A stretch of DNA of 64,000 nt. Origin: Trichosporon coremiiforme. Its lineage: Eukaryota; Basidiomycota; Tremellomycetes; Trichosporonales; Trichosporonaceae. The DNA is taken from NCBI GenBank assembly GCA_039545355.1, contig BCJJ01000044.1, positions 34,112 to 98,111 on the forward strand. The letters run 5' to 3'. Below the pieces are notes generated by a model. The model made no database searches. It had not been told where the DNA came from and saw only the letters and a program-made list of their open reading frames with translations. The position numbers were made by a program, and so were the translations under genes. The first letter of the stretch is position 1; each line of letters begins with the position of its first letter. Shown here piece after piece: positions 52,431-63,689 of this stretch.

Positions 52431-54967
52431 CTAAGCACCGCCAGAAGAGACGAACATGAGATCAGTGAACTTGTTCCACGCGGCCTTATCCTTGCCAAGC
52501 TCGCGCCCGAGGTCGATCCAGCGCTTGATCGTGAGATCCTTGAGCGGGAACGGCGTGATGTCACTCAGCGCCTTCCAGAGCTTGCTCTCGGCTTCGGAAG
52601 AGTCATCACTCTTTCCGTCTGACTCAAGGACCGGGTCGTAACCAGGGAGCATGCGGTAGGGAACAGGAGGGGGCTGCGAGGGCTTCTCGCCAGAGACCTT
52701 GGGCGGCGCGAGCTTCTTGGCATGGAACGTCGAGTACTCGATCTTGAACTCTGGCGGCTTGTCGGTGTCCTCAATGTCGGGCAGGTAGAACTGGGTGAAG
52801 CCGAGGAGGGAGAGACCGGTGTTCGTGCGCGAAGGGGACTGGGGCGATGAGTAGCGAGGCTTGCGCTTGAAGACACAGTGCGGCTTGTCCTCGTTCTCTG
52901 GCTTCTTGCAGTCGTCCTTCTTGCCACCCTTCTTGCCCTTCTTCTTCTTCAGGTAGCCTTCCTCGTCGAACTCGAGGACGACGTCACCGTCTTCCTCATC
53001 GACTTCCTCGTCATCCTCGTCCTGGGGGAGCTTGTTGACCGGGTTGTTGAGTCGGAAGTCGGGGTCGAGCGAGACGCCAGAGATGTTGTACGAGAAAACA
53101 CGGGCAGCAGGAAGGTAGGCAGGGACGATGGAAGGAGCAACGTTGATGACAGCGTAATCCCTCTGCTGAAGCTTCGGCTGCGGAGGCAGGCCGCCGAACG
53201 AGTCCATGAGCGACTCCTTCAGGCGGTCGCCCTTCTTGCTGAAGGCAGAGAAGCGGTCGTAGTTGGGAAGGTGGTAGCCGTGCAGGAGCTCAGGGCCGGA
53301 GAACGTCTTCACACCGTGGCGGGGGTCCTTCTGCTCGAGGCGGCCAGTGCCGTTCAGCGCCTCGCCGTAGACAGCAAAGTCGTTCGCGCCCTTGGACTCG
53401 AGCGCAGAAACGTCCATGAAGAAGAAGTGGTCGATGTTCATGTGGCCGTAGAGGTGGCTGACGATGGTGTCCTGGTAGCGAAGCGCGAGGTCGCCGTAAC
53501 GTAGGTCTGAATCAGAGTCAGCACACTGATTGATGGACGAGGGAAGGTGTCTCGGTTGAGGGAATTACTCACAGCAGTTGTCGTAGTAGAGTCCCTCATG
53601 GGGAGGAACGTGACCGATCAGGTAGACTTGCATGCCGCGCTCGCGGAAGTTGTCGAGCTGAACCTCGAGCCAGTCCATCTGGAGCGCACCAGGGTCCGAG
53701 GAACGGTCACGGCAACCATCGACAGCTAGGGGTCACGTCAGCCACTATCGCCGTCTCACTTGAGACAAAAGTCTGTCACTCACCAGAGTTGGACTCAAAC
53801 CAATACATCGTGTTGAGCGAGACGACAGCGAGCTGGTCGGGGATGACCTCGGTCGAGAAGTAGGCGCCACGCTCGAAGACGTGGTGCTGCTCCTCGGGGA
53901 TCCAGTTCTTCCAGATGCTGTTGCGTCAGTCACTGCAAATCGAGGGGCGATAGAGTGGCAGTCGGAGCCGAATTGGGAAGAGGAGGGAAGACGAGTCGAC
54001 TCACCGCAAAAGCTCCTCGGTAACACGGTTGGGGCCGGGAAGGATAATGTTGTGCGGCCAGATGTCGTTGTTGCCCATGGTAGGAACAATGGGGACATGC
54101 TTGCCGAACGTGTCGAGCATCTTTTGAGCCATCTTCTGGTTCAGGTTGAAGATCTCCTTGGGCGATCGGGGAAGGTTGCGGTCGCTGTCATGACTGAGGA
54201 ATACATTAGCACGTGCGTACATGTAAACAAAAATCGAGCCGATGGTTAAAGTTTGCCGCAAGATGGGAAAGACTTACCGGGCACTGTCTCCCGTCCAGAC
54301 AACAAAGTCGATCTCGTCGACCCATTCCTTCTTGAGCCAGTCAAAGGTCAGGTCGATGAGAGCCTCGGGCGAGTCGCAGTCCCTGTACATCATCAGCGAA
54401 GCGGTTCTTATCTTCCCTATGTAGTAGAAGAAGCAGAAACTCACGAGAGAATGTTGCCGTACTTGCCGGCAGTGTCGGACTTGCGGTAGTTGCGCGAGGC
54501 AGAGTCGACGGCAGTGATGTTGAAGTCTTCCTCGCCAAAGTCAAACTTGGCGTTCTCATCACGCTCGTCGCCGTAGTAGTCGAGCCGACGCTTGTACGTG
54601 CCCTTGGCGGACCCAGAGTGAGGCTTCTCTCCGGGCTTCAGATGACAGGAGGAGCCAAAGGTGGCGCCTTCCTTGTAGTAAGGATCGGGGTGAAGATCGG
54701 TGATGTGGAGGAAGCGCCCTTTCAGCTCTGGTAGCGTCAGCACGAGGTATGCACACACAGAGTACGTGGGCGTGTGAATGGACAGGTGGTGTAGGGGAAC
54801 ATTGGGAACGGTGATTACGTCTTCCTCGGTCGGTACTCACCTCGCTTCTTGTCGAGCGTCGCCGGCCGGTCAGCGGCGTCGGCGGCGGAGAAGGGGGCTT
54901 GAACATCGCGGAGGCCGATAATCTGGGTGGCCAAGGAGAGGATGGAAAGCACAGTCGCAGTGTGCAT
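52431..54967 (-). CDS. PPN1: Vacuolar endopolyphosphatase
   Basis: The enzyme cleaves long inorganic polyphosphate chains in the vacuole. Seven exons (54,841-54,967; 54,445-54,727; 54,278-54,382; 54,005-54,193; 53,784-53,917; 53,573-53,725; 52,431-53,506) give 688 residues, close to yeast Ppn1. A hydrophobic N-terminal anchor ([20 protein letters not shown]) precedes a metallophosphoesterase core: [15 protein letters not shown], the Cys-paired [58 protein letters not shown] and [15 protein letters not shown]. Metal ligands are the Asp, His, Asn and His of these motifs. A very acidic then Lys-rich loop ([33 protein letters not shown]) lies before the C-terminal region. Confidence 0.93.
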
Positions 54968-56737
54968 GGGGGATGGCAAGACAAGGCGGGGAAACAGACG
55001 AGGGGAGTAGGGTTGAGGGAAAGGAGGAGGGAAGGCGTCGAGGGCCGAAGGATAATATAGCTCTAGCTATGCTTTGCGATAGCGAAGGCGACAAGGGGTA
55101 GACAATCGACAGTGACTTGGCCACTGAGCGAGGAACGTCACGGAGGTCGCGGTTGCCGAAGCTAGTGGTGGTGCACACAGGCGCTAGCGATGTCACAGGA
55201 TGAGCGCGTGTTGCGCGTGTTTTGTTTCGACGGCAGGTGGGACGGGCAGACGGCAGCTAGAAGTTGCTTACTGGCGGCAATGGCGTCGTACTGCGTGCTG
55301 CGCTGCCGGTGGTGAATGGTGAAGCCGTTGTCCGAGTGGGACAGCCGGTTGTTGGGACAGGAAACAAAGATCGCGTGAGGGGACAGGAGGCGCGATGACT
55401 GCTGCTAAACGCTGTGCAAACAGAGAAAATAGGCGGTGGAGTGGAGAGCCGTGGTGTAACTGCGTGCGATCGACCGAGCGAGCGGTGCAGGAGTGTCAAG
55501 GAACCTGTGTCTGAGACCTGGCGCGTCGAAAATCCCTCACGAGATAAGCTAACGCCTAAAGCTGAGAAAAGGAGCAGAAGCCGAGTTGCCGGTGGTCACT
55601 GGCGCGTTGGCTGGTTGATTCGCTTGCTGCGATGGCGTCCCGTGGACAGGCTGGGTAGGCGAATCAGAGAGGTCCAGGAGACAGGGAGCGATGGGCTGAG
55701 CGGCTGAGGGAACGGCGGCGGCGGTGTGGTATGGCGCGTCTTGCGGGGAGTGAGACAAGAGGCAAGCACGATGCACGAGACTTGATTTACTTGATCACGG
55801 GTGCAGGACGGTGCTGCGAGAGGTGGTAACGGGGTGCGCTGTATGACGTCGGGGCGCAAAGAGATGATGAGGACAGTGCAAACTAGTTGTACTAGCGCAA
55901 TGTCTGGGAGGGTTGGGGGGTTGTCAGAGGGTCAGGTGGTGAGATCGGTGGGAGGTGGTCGACGACCGATGGAAGATGAGAGAGACACAGCGACGCCGAT
56001 GACTCCGTTCTGCCTTAGCGACCCAAACCCGGTGACGCCCGGCAAACCCGCCAAAGCCTGAGCGCCTGGGAGAGCCACCAAGCCACCTACGAACGTGGGT
56101 TCGGTTACTCCCTGCGGACTCTCCGCACCAGACCGACTCTTTCACCACCGAGGAACCGTATCGACCGAACTCTCTCTCGCAAGACCACGCAACCCTCCGC
56201 TACTGGCACATTCTGCTGAGAGCTTGCCGAACCATCATGAGCCCCACAGCCCGAACCAACATCCGCAGACCGCTGAGAACGCTGAACGCGATTGCATTGC
56301 ACTACTCTGTCGCACCACCGATCAACCAGTCAGCAGGGCGTGACGTATCAACTCTGCAGTAGTCCATAACCTATTTTTGACCGTTCGAAAAGACCGCACA
56401 GATCCATCGGCACCCAGGCTATCGGCCTAGAGACCAGCGAACTGTTTGCAGGCTAAACCGCGTCGTTCCTTGCGCCTGAAGTCTGGGGAACTAGCTTCTG
56501 GCCTAGTGCCTCGCGCTTCTCCCTTGACCAATGTCAGAGTCACGTGTTACTAGCGTCGCCGAGATTCCTAGGCGCACGTCACTATCTTCGCCGCCTATCA
56601 CACCATGGGCCTGTAACGCTAGGCGTCCGAAATATTTCGCGCATGCCAGGTCCATATCGTCACTGCCCTGTCCGATCGCTTCAGAAATTTAGGTCAACAT
56701 CCTCCACCGGGCTACATCCACCGCTATCGCAACCACC
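54968..56737. promoter_or_regulatory. 1.8-kb divergent intergenic region, PPN1 / IMP4
   Basis: No gene was recognised. Open frames on both strands are without domains. The part next to PPN1 is G/A-rich on the plus strand (C/T-rich on the PPN1 sense strand), fitting a 5' leader. The 150 bp before IMP4 are less GC-rich. Confidence 0.35.
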
Positions 56738-57826
56738 ATGGTGAGTCCCCGGCTTCTTGCTCACCATGCTTCTAGAACTAATAGGATCAGCTTAGGAGAC
56801 AATCCCGCGAACGACGAGAGTACCTCTTCAAGAAGAGCCATGAGGCACAGGAGCACGCCGTCTTCGACCGCAAGCAGCGCCTCAAGGATGCGCTCGCGAG
56901 TGGCAAGGCGCTTCCGAACGAGCTCAAGGCAGACGCGCGCGCAATGGGCAAGGACCTTGCTCTCGATGAGGCGCAGACTGGTACGTATGCTCGAGGCATT
57001 TCTGCCTCGTTGTGGAGCTCGCCGAAACAAGAAGCTGACGGAGCCCAGAGATGCGCTCACATGTCGACGACGAGTACGCCAAGGTCGGCACGTACGACCC
57101 CAAGGTTGTCGTGACGACTAGCCGCGACCCGTCCTCGCGTCTCACTCAGTTCGCAAAGGTGAGCATCCCATTCTTCCTGGCAGATCGGACGATCACATGT
57201 GATGTGAACTAGTGACTGACGAGCAGGAACTCCGCCTCTGCTTCCCCAACGCGATCCGTCTCAACCGCGGTAACACGGTCATGAAGGATCTCGTGCAGAC
57301 GTGCCTCTCGCAGGGCGTGACTGACCTCGTGCTCGTGCATGAGCACCGCGGTGTGCCGGATGCCATGATCGTCAGCCATCTCCCTCACGGCCCCACGCTC
57401 AGCATGACACTCAACAACGTCACGCTCCGCCACGACGTCGCCACTTCCGACTCAACCGTGTCTGAGCAGTACCCGCACCTCATCATGGATGGCTTCTCGA
57501 CCCGACTCGGAGAGCGCGTTGCTAGCATTCTCAAGGCGCTGTTCCCCGTGCCCAAGGACGACGCGAAGCGTGTCATGACGTTTGCCAACCAAAACGACTT
57601 CATCTCCTTCCGCCACCATGTCTTTGCCAAGACGTCGCACAAGGACGTGCAGCTGGCCGAGGTCGGTCCCCGCTTCGAGGCTAAGCGTGAGTTGCACTCC
57701 CTCTGTTGGTAACTAACTCTTGCAGCTTATGAGATTCGCCAGGGCACCGTGGATCAGACGGAGGCCGACGTCGAGTGGCTCCTGCGGCCGTACATGCGCA
57801 CGTCGAAGAAACGCAATCAACTTTAG
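56738..57826 (+). CDS. IMP4: U3 snoRNP protein Imp4 (Brix domain)
   Basis: Imp4 works with Imp3 and Mpp10 in the small-subunit processome for 18S rRNA maturation. Five exons (56,738-56,740; 56,791-56,980; 57,049-57,158; 57,227-57,686; 57,726-57,826) give 287 residues, as in yeast (290). After M the protein reads LRRQSRERREYLFKKSHEAQ, a basic helix. The Brix domain holds VVTTSRDPSSRLTQFAKELR, CFPNAIRLNRGN, DLVLVHEHRGVPDAMIVSHL, PHGPTLSMTLNNV, HLIMDGFSTRLGERVASILK and NQNDFISFRHHVF, ending in the basic RTSKKRNQL. The first coding exon consists only of the ATG. Confidence 0.95.
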
Positions 57827-58343
57827 ACCACCGCCAGCTTCGAGACAGACTTGTTGTACAGTATTTGCATGGACTACTACTATTGTGCGTCGGCATGTTT
57901 GACTATGACATTCCTCTTCGCGGGCTCAACGGCGCGGCGGAATACAACGAGGATTATGGTTGCAATACGAACTCCCTGATCGGTTTGATGGTAGACAGGT
58001 GGTTGGAGACTGATCGAGGCACAGTGTTACGGTTTCAGTGAATGTTGATGGGATTGAACGCTGGATAAGGAGCGAAAAGCTGGATGGACTGTGTTTGGGG
58101 GATGATGAGGTGTTGTCGCTCAGCCGCGACGAGCGGGAGTGTTGATGATGCCCCTGAGCGGTGTGAGCCAGGACCACACTCAAGGCTACTTACAGACTGC
58201 GCAGAAGCTCGTTGCCGCTCTGCGAGTTGCGCAGAGTGGTCTGGTACTGACGGCAGGTGTTGTGGACACGGCTCATCAAGTTGCGCTCGCCAGGAGGCAC
58301 CTGGCGGAGAACACTCTCTGATCTGTCAGGAGGATATCTTCAG
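57827..58343. other. Convergent 3' region, IMP4 / Pumilio gene
   Basis: 517 bp lie between two opposing stops. There is no gene-like content and no RNA gene was recognised. Confidence 0.35.
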
Positions 58344-60632
58344 TCATAGCTCACGCAGGTGCCCACGGCCAACGGAAGAATTCGCCACGGCGACGAGGGC
58401 GGGTGTGCGGCTGCAGCTATTAGTTGAGTATCAGGTTGCCAAACCTCACCCTTCCTTTTGAGAGCACAGTCCATCAATGTACTTGACAATGTTGTTGCGC
58501 TGAAGAATACGGCTCGAGCTGAGAACGAACTCGACGAACTGGCTGCCGTGGTGGTTTGTGGCGAGAGGAGGATAGGCGGTGAGGATGGCATGGGAAACCC
58601 CCTTGATCATGGGCTCATGGAGGTTAAGAAGCTTGTTGACAACGAAGCTGGTGTCAAGAGCTGTAAAGTGATGAGGAACTTACTGCCCGTATTGACTATT
58701 CGCGACAGTTGAGATATCATCAAGAATCTTGACAGTGAGTCGAGTGCGAGGCCATCCGATAGGTAAGCTGTACGTACTTCTTTGAAACAGGCATCCTGGC
58801 ATGGTTAGCAACGCTCTTTCGCCAGCACTCACAATCAGATCTTGGTTCGCACAGCCTTCGAAGATTTGTTGAACAGAGATGGACCCGTTCTGGAGTGAGC
58901 TGAGGTCGATTCGAAGTTGACCCACCTCGTTGGAAACGGACAAGTCGGCCCAGCGACCACACATGTCTTCTTTAATCCTTGGATGTCAGCGCCGCCACCT
59001 CGACTGCTGTCCACAGCCTTACTTGTTGAAAATGTCAGACTCGTTGGAGCTACGGCATTTCCCGAGATACTGGCGGTCAGTAGGCGAACGGCCAGTGGGT
59101 GCTTACAGGACGCCAGACCTTGCGAGCTCCCGTCTGCATGGACTCGAAGATCCCATACTTGATGAGGGCGTCCGAGATAAGAACCTGGGTTGTGTCAGGT
59201 ACCACTCTGCGTCCATGCCTACCTCCAGCTCCTTGATTCCAACAGCCTTGACGAGGACGTGGGCACCAAACTTGTTATTGGCGATCGAAACCACGTCGTC
59301 CCTTAGCTAATTAGCGCTAACTGTAGGTCGAACTTACTGGATGACCTTGATAAAGCTGATGCGGTCCTCGGTCGTTCCCTTCTCGAGCAGCTGCTGACAA
59401 AGGTAGTTGCCGTTGGAGGTGAAGCACAGAGCCTTGGCCCACTCGAGGATAACGTTGATGAGGTGCTGAGTGATGTGGGTGGACCTCGACTGGCCAAGAC
59501 GCCCCTGCTTGTTAGCACCGCACCGAAGACAAACGAAGTGCATGATGTCGTCTCACCCCAAGAGCGTTGGCTGCCATTTTGAGAGTAGCCCTGTGCGTGC
59601 GTCAGCGAGATACAACGCGTCTCACCTACGCTTGGGAGTTGCTCCGGGGCTCCTGGTGAGCGATCGTCCAGACTAGAGGACGAATGAGGTCGTGCTCGCT
59701 GCGTGGATCCATGCGCAAGTAATCCAGCTTACCGCTCAGGATCAGGTCGATGATCATCTGAGAGGGGCGGTACGTGCTTGCCTGTTGTGAGCTAGGTAGG
59801 TCGAGCCTGCTCACCTCGGTGGGAGAGAGTGCGGCAACGGACTCAAAGCTCACCGGCAGCGAGTCACTGGTGCTGAGGCTGACAGGAGGGAAGGTGGACT
59901 CCGTAGGAGAAACACCCATGTCGAAAGTGCCAGTAGACTTGGGAGAGGGGGTGAGGCTGAAGCGGCGCTCCGTAAGCTATCGTTAGTTGTGGCACAGTCG
60001 GCAGCCCTACGAGGGTGGTGAGGTGCTGGACTTCAGAAGAGAGGCGGCTATTATCAGCAATCGTCATATTCTTCTCGATCTGGAGATGATCGACGCGCTC
60101 TTGGAGCATGCGAATCTGTGAGTCTTTCTGAACGTCAGGAAGTTGCCTCGAGGAAGGAGCTCACATCATCTCCTCTGGGCGGCAGGCTGGTCGGGCTGTA
60201 CGACATGTGAGGGCTGCTCGACAGACCGGTCGACCAGATGCCGCCACTAATGCCGGGGAGGAACGGTGTTGCCCTGGCAACGGAGACCGGCTCAGGCCTG
60301 GCCGGAGCAACGATCGGGCGTGGTTGCTGAAGGTCAGTCGCGTATGAAACCTCAGCAGTGGTGGCACATACCAGCGCGCGACAGCCATTGGAAGGGGGCG
60401 AGTCCGAGGAAGACGAAGAACCGTCAACAGCGGGCGCAACATTGATGCTCCAAGTGTTAACCCCGGTGCGCCACCTCTCCTTGTGAGCGGGCGCAGTGGT
60501 GGGTTGACTCAAGTCGCTGCCAAAGGAGAACGCGCTGGTCTGCGAGGAGTTGGAAGGGCGACGGGAGAAGTCTGCGATGAAACGGAATGGAGGGGGAGGA
60601 GGGGTGTCTGCGGGATCGGTATCGGACGTCAT
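58344..60632 (-). CDS. Pumilio-repeat RNA-binding protein (JSN1/PUF1 type)
   Basis: Fifteen exons can be joined in phase to 576 residues: 60,372-60,632; 60,165-60,326; 60,011-60,127; 59,815-59,976; 59,630-59,781; 59,557-59,590; 59,338-59,504; 59,223-59,301; 59,107-59,184; 59,023-59,069; 58,833-58,977; 58,778-58,795; 58,684-58,727; 58,450-58,647; 58,344-58,410. The N-terminus is Pro/Ser-rich, and a coiled coil follows (QIRMLQERVDHLQIEKNM). Degenerate Puf repeats carry FTSNGNYLCQQLLEKGT, IANNKFGAHVLVKAV, NGSISVQQIFEGCANQDL, VANSQYGHFVVNKLLNLHEP and NHHGSQFVEFVL. Family members bind mRNA 3' UTRs, often of mitochondrial proteins. Three introns end in AAG (before 59,301, 58,977 and 58,727), and five are 33-37 nt long. 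Confidence 0.88.
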
Positions 60633-61465
60633 GTTGCAAAGGAAAGCTTAAGCGAAGGATGAGGTTGAGACTGGGGTAGAATCAGTGGTGATGTTTCTTT
60701 GAGTGTTGGGTGGCGTAAGACGGTCTAAGGTAAAGTGAGAGGTTGGGAAACGAAGTTGCGGCACTGGTGAGGTGGAATGAGAACGAGAGAGAGGGCAGAG
60801 AAGGAGGTAAGAAGGAGTGTGTGCGGATTACTGTGATCCGGGATCACGTCGCGCAAGTAGGAGGGAGGGGAGGAGTGCAGAGTGAATGGGAGGAAGGCAA
60901 GTTGCAAGTGAGCTCTGGCAACGTTGGGGATGTGAGTTGACAAGAGATCTTCTGAGTCTACGTGAGCTGCGTCGACTGCGTGAGCGGGCAAGGGTGTGTG
61001 CGCTGCAAGAGCTGAGGGTCGCGAGCGACGATGGCACTGGCGGCGGGGGCGGCCAAGATTCCAGCCTGCGTCCTGTCAGCGCTCCACTCGACGCTAGACG
61101 CTGCGGCGTGGTAGCCCTTGCGGCATTTGATCCGGCTGCTCGGATATCCTTCCGGGTTCATGGCGTGGCAAGCGCGCCATCGTCTGCCGAGCTTGTCTTC
61201 CTCGCTCCGGCGCAGTAGAGCGAGGTGCTGAGTGACTGAGACGCAGTGGAAGGTGCCGACCCGTAGTCGGGCAAAGTCAGGCGCGACATTAGCGTCAACG
61301 GGGAACCACGTGAGACTGGGTTACGTAAATGCAATCCAGGATGAGAGGGGGGAGCGGAATCAATCCCACTCACTCCGTGTCCGACGAACTGTCAAAGACG
61401 TCCCCGTTCATTGGGCTGCGACCATTCTCAGCGACCTCACCACCTCTAAGACAACACTAGACACG
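60633..61465. promoter_or_regulatory. Divergent promoter region, Pumilio gene / complex I subunit
   Basis: 833 bp lie between two diverging start codons. A strongly C/T-rich minus-strand leader (60,725-60,990) precedes the Pumilio ATG. No gene or RNA was recognised. Confidence 0.35.
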
Positions 61466-62024
61466 ATGGCCGACCTCGACTACAGACCGACGGTGGAGGA
61501 GTACGGCAGTGAGTACTCACAGAGACTCCGACGGTCCGCGCCCGACAGCGGGCCGCTCGGAGCTTATACATGGAGAGTTCATGTTACTGACCTCGATCTA
61601 CTCTGTCCGAACATCTCTGACCAACATTGCGCGATTCTCGATTGCTCTACGAATTCTCCATTGCTCGCATATATTGTGGACGATTGACCGACGCTCTGCG
61701 AACATGATCCTGCCATCTATTTATTCCTTTCGACCCCCGTTGCGTCCATTACATCTTCCGCTTATACTCCGTGTGTCGACCGACAGAGACCATCAAGGGC
61801 CGTGAGGACCACATCCGGGAGTCCTGGATCCGATGCATGGAGGCTCGCATCGTTCGTGAGAACCTCCAGAAGTGCTACTACTTCGAGGGTGTCAACCACT
61901 ACGCCAACTGCAAGGACCTTGCCGACAAGTACTCCAAGATGATCCGTGACAACAAGGTGAGATACACGCGTCTGATGACAACTGACAGCAGGTTTCTGGC
62001 TACAAGGTCATCGACGAGGAGTAG
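61466..62024 (+). CDS. Complex I 12-kDa subunit (NDUFB10-like)
   Basis: Three exons (61,466-61,508, 61,787-61,956, 61,992-62,024) give 81 residues. The core REDHIRESWIRCMEARIVRE, then KCYYFEGVNHYANCKDLADK and YSKMIRDNK, matches the fungal NADH:ubiquinone oxidoreductase 12.3-kDa subunit and the C-terminal part of NDUFB10. The spaced cysteines probably form disulfides in the intermembrane space. It is an accessory protein of the respiratory complex I membrane arm, so the organism has a proton-pumping complex I. Intron 1 (278 nt) is long for this genome. The stop lies only 61 bp from the opposing MEMO1 stop. Confidence 0.88.
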
Positions 62025-62085
62025 AAGCTATAAACCATGCATAAAAGATTCTCGATAACCACACGGAACTTAGGGTCTTAAAGAC

Positions 62086-63498
62086 TTAGGGAGTGAGCAC
62101 GCCGCTCACGTAGGAAACGCTGGAGTCGCGGCCGCTCGTGCACTGTGAGCTTTGCTCATAACGAACGAAATTGAAGCGGACGTTGTCGGCCTCCGGCTTG
62201 CCCGCGTACTCGTACTGCAAGAGGCTGAGTAGGACAGTGATGGGGTTGCGTCCACAAATGGTATTCTGAAGTGTTAGCTGTCGTCGCCGGTAAACGAGCT
62301 GAGCAGGCAGGAAATGCCCGCACTCCGCTGAATAGAGGGCCAGTTGCTCACTTTGGTGCGTGCAAGGTATGATTCCCACTCCTCTACGGCGCCGTCTCTA
62401 GCGGGAGAGCGAAGCAAGTCCATCCCTTCGTGGTCCATATACTGGATTGATTTCCAGATGGGCACGTCACCGGAGCTCTGACCAGCGTACTTCTTGACGA
62501 GCTCGGGCGTCGGCGTGTTCTGAGGGGTCGAGTTCGCCGGAACAGGAGGCACAGGCTTGGGCGGGTCAGGTGCATGAGGGTAATACGGGGTGCAGGAGAA
62601 GCGCGATCCCCTGCAAGTCAGTTCTCTGCTCGGAGCACCGGATCTGTTACTCACCAGTGACAGAAGTCCGAGGAGACGATGAAAAAAGTCTCCTCGTCGT
62701 CCCAGTACTTGGAAAGGGCGGCAGAGACCGCTTTCATCTTGTCTTCCCTGGGGTGCCCGACGAGGAGTGGAACTAGCTTGACCTCACGCCTAAATGTCAG
62801 CTAGGAGAATACAGGCGGTCGGTGCCTTGGTCGCTCACTTGCCAAAGACCTGGCGGATGTAGGGGAGATGCATCTCGAGCGAGTGCTCGTCCTCGTCGAC
62901 GCTGCTCTTCATGTCGGAGAACAGACGTGACTTTCGGAGGTCGGCGATGGCTTGGCGAGATCAGCATCGTGTGTACCTGGCGGCAGGGCGCACCTTCCAA
63001 ATCCAGGGGGATGTCTCCGATGGGCGTCTCATAGGATGCGAATCTACTGAGCGCAATGCCGGAGAGGTAGACGTGGTGACTGGGTCCGAGCAGCACAACA
63101 CGCTTGCTGGATCAATTAGCGCCGAGCACACGCTCGCGCGACTTACATCTTGTCAACGGGCACAGCCGCGTAAGCCCACGCTGCCGCCGGTCCGGAGTAG
63201 GAGAAGCCGGCATGCCTGCAGTCAGCTCAGAAGGGGCCCATCAATAGCTCACGGAGCGATGATGGCCTTCGCTTCCTTCACAGGGGGATTGAACGGAGGG
63301 TTGCTCAGCGGATGCACCTTGTCGAGGTAGCTAGACAGTTCGGCGGTGAGCCGAGAGCCTGATGTCAGTCGGTGGCAACGTCATAAACTCGGCGCTATTC
63401 ACCGTTGTCCGTGTACCAGCTCCCGGCGTGCGAGGCCTCGCGTACTCTGGAGCAGTCAGTGAAAAGAGATGATTACAAGCACAGACTCACCCCGACAT
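62086..63498 (-). CDS. MHO1: MEMO1-family protein (yeast MHO1)
   Basis: Nine exons join in phase to 341 residues: 63,491-63,498; 63,403-63,446; 63,253-63,358; 63,147-63,215; 62,994-63,106; 62,839-62,950; 62,655-62,789; 62,352-62,610; 62,086-62,265. The family blocks are all present: VREASHAGSWYTDNGSRL, IIAPHAGFSYSGPAAAWAY, RVVLLGPSHHVYLSGIAL, DEDEHSLEMHLPYIRQVF, TFFIVSSDF followed by CHWGSRF, SICGRNPI-type TICGRNPITVLL, RFNFVRYEQSSQC and DSSVSYVSG. The His and Cys residues of the HAG, SHH, HSLEMH and CHWG motifs line the metal site of Memo proteins, which resemble aromatic dioxygenases. Intron 5 ends in AAG. The first exon is only eight nucleotides. Confidence 0.92.
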
Positions 63499-63689
63499 GC
63501 TTGTCGTGACGGCTGAGAGAGAAAGTAATGATGGAAGAGCGGCTGAACAAGGGCTGATAGTGGGAACGCAGACGTGCAGCGGATGCAACCGACCTGTGGG
63601 GCACCAGCGTGATCGGCAAGCCAAGAGTGACCCTTATGTCAAATGATGCATGGTGTCACTACATCCACTGGAATACAAAACCAGCTACA

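Noticed and set aside
58661..58683. A 23-nt intron in the Pumilio gene
   Set aside because: It breaks the frame. Using the next CAG (36-nt intron) gives the conserved SQYGHFVVNKLL.
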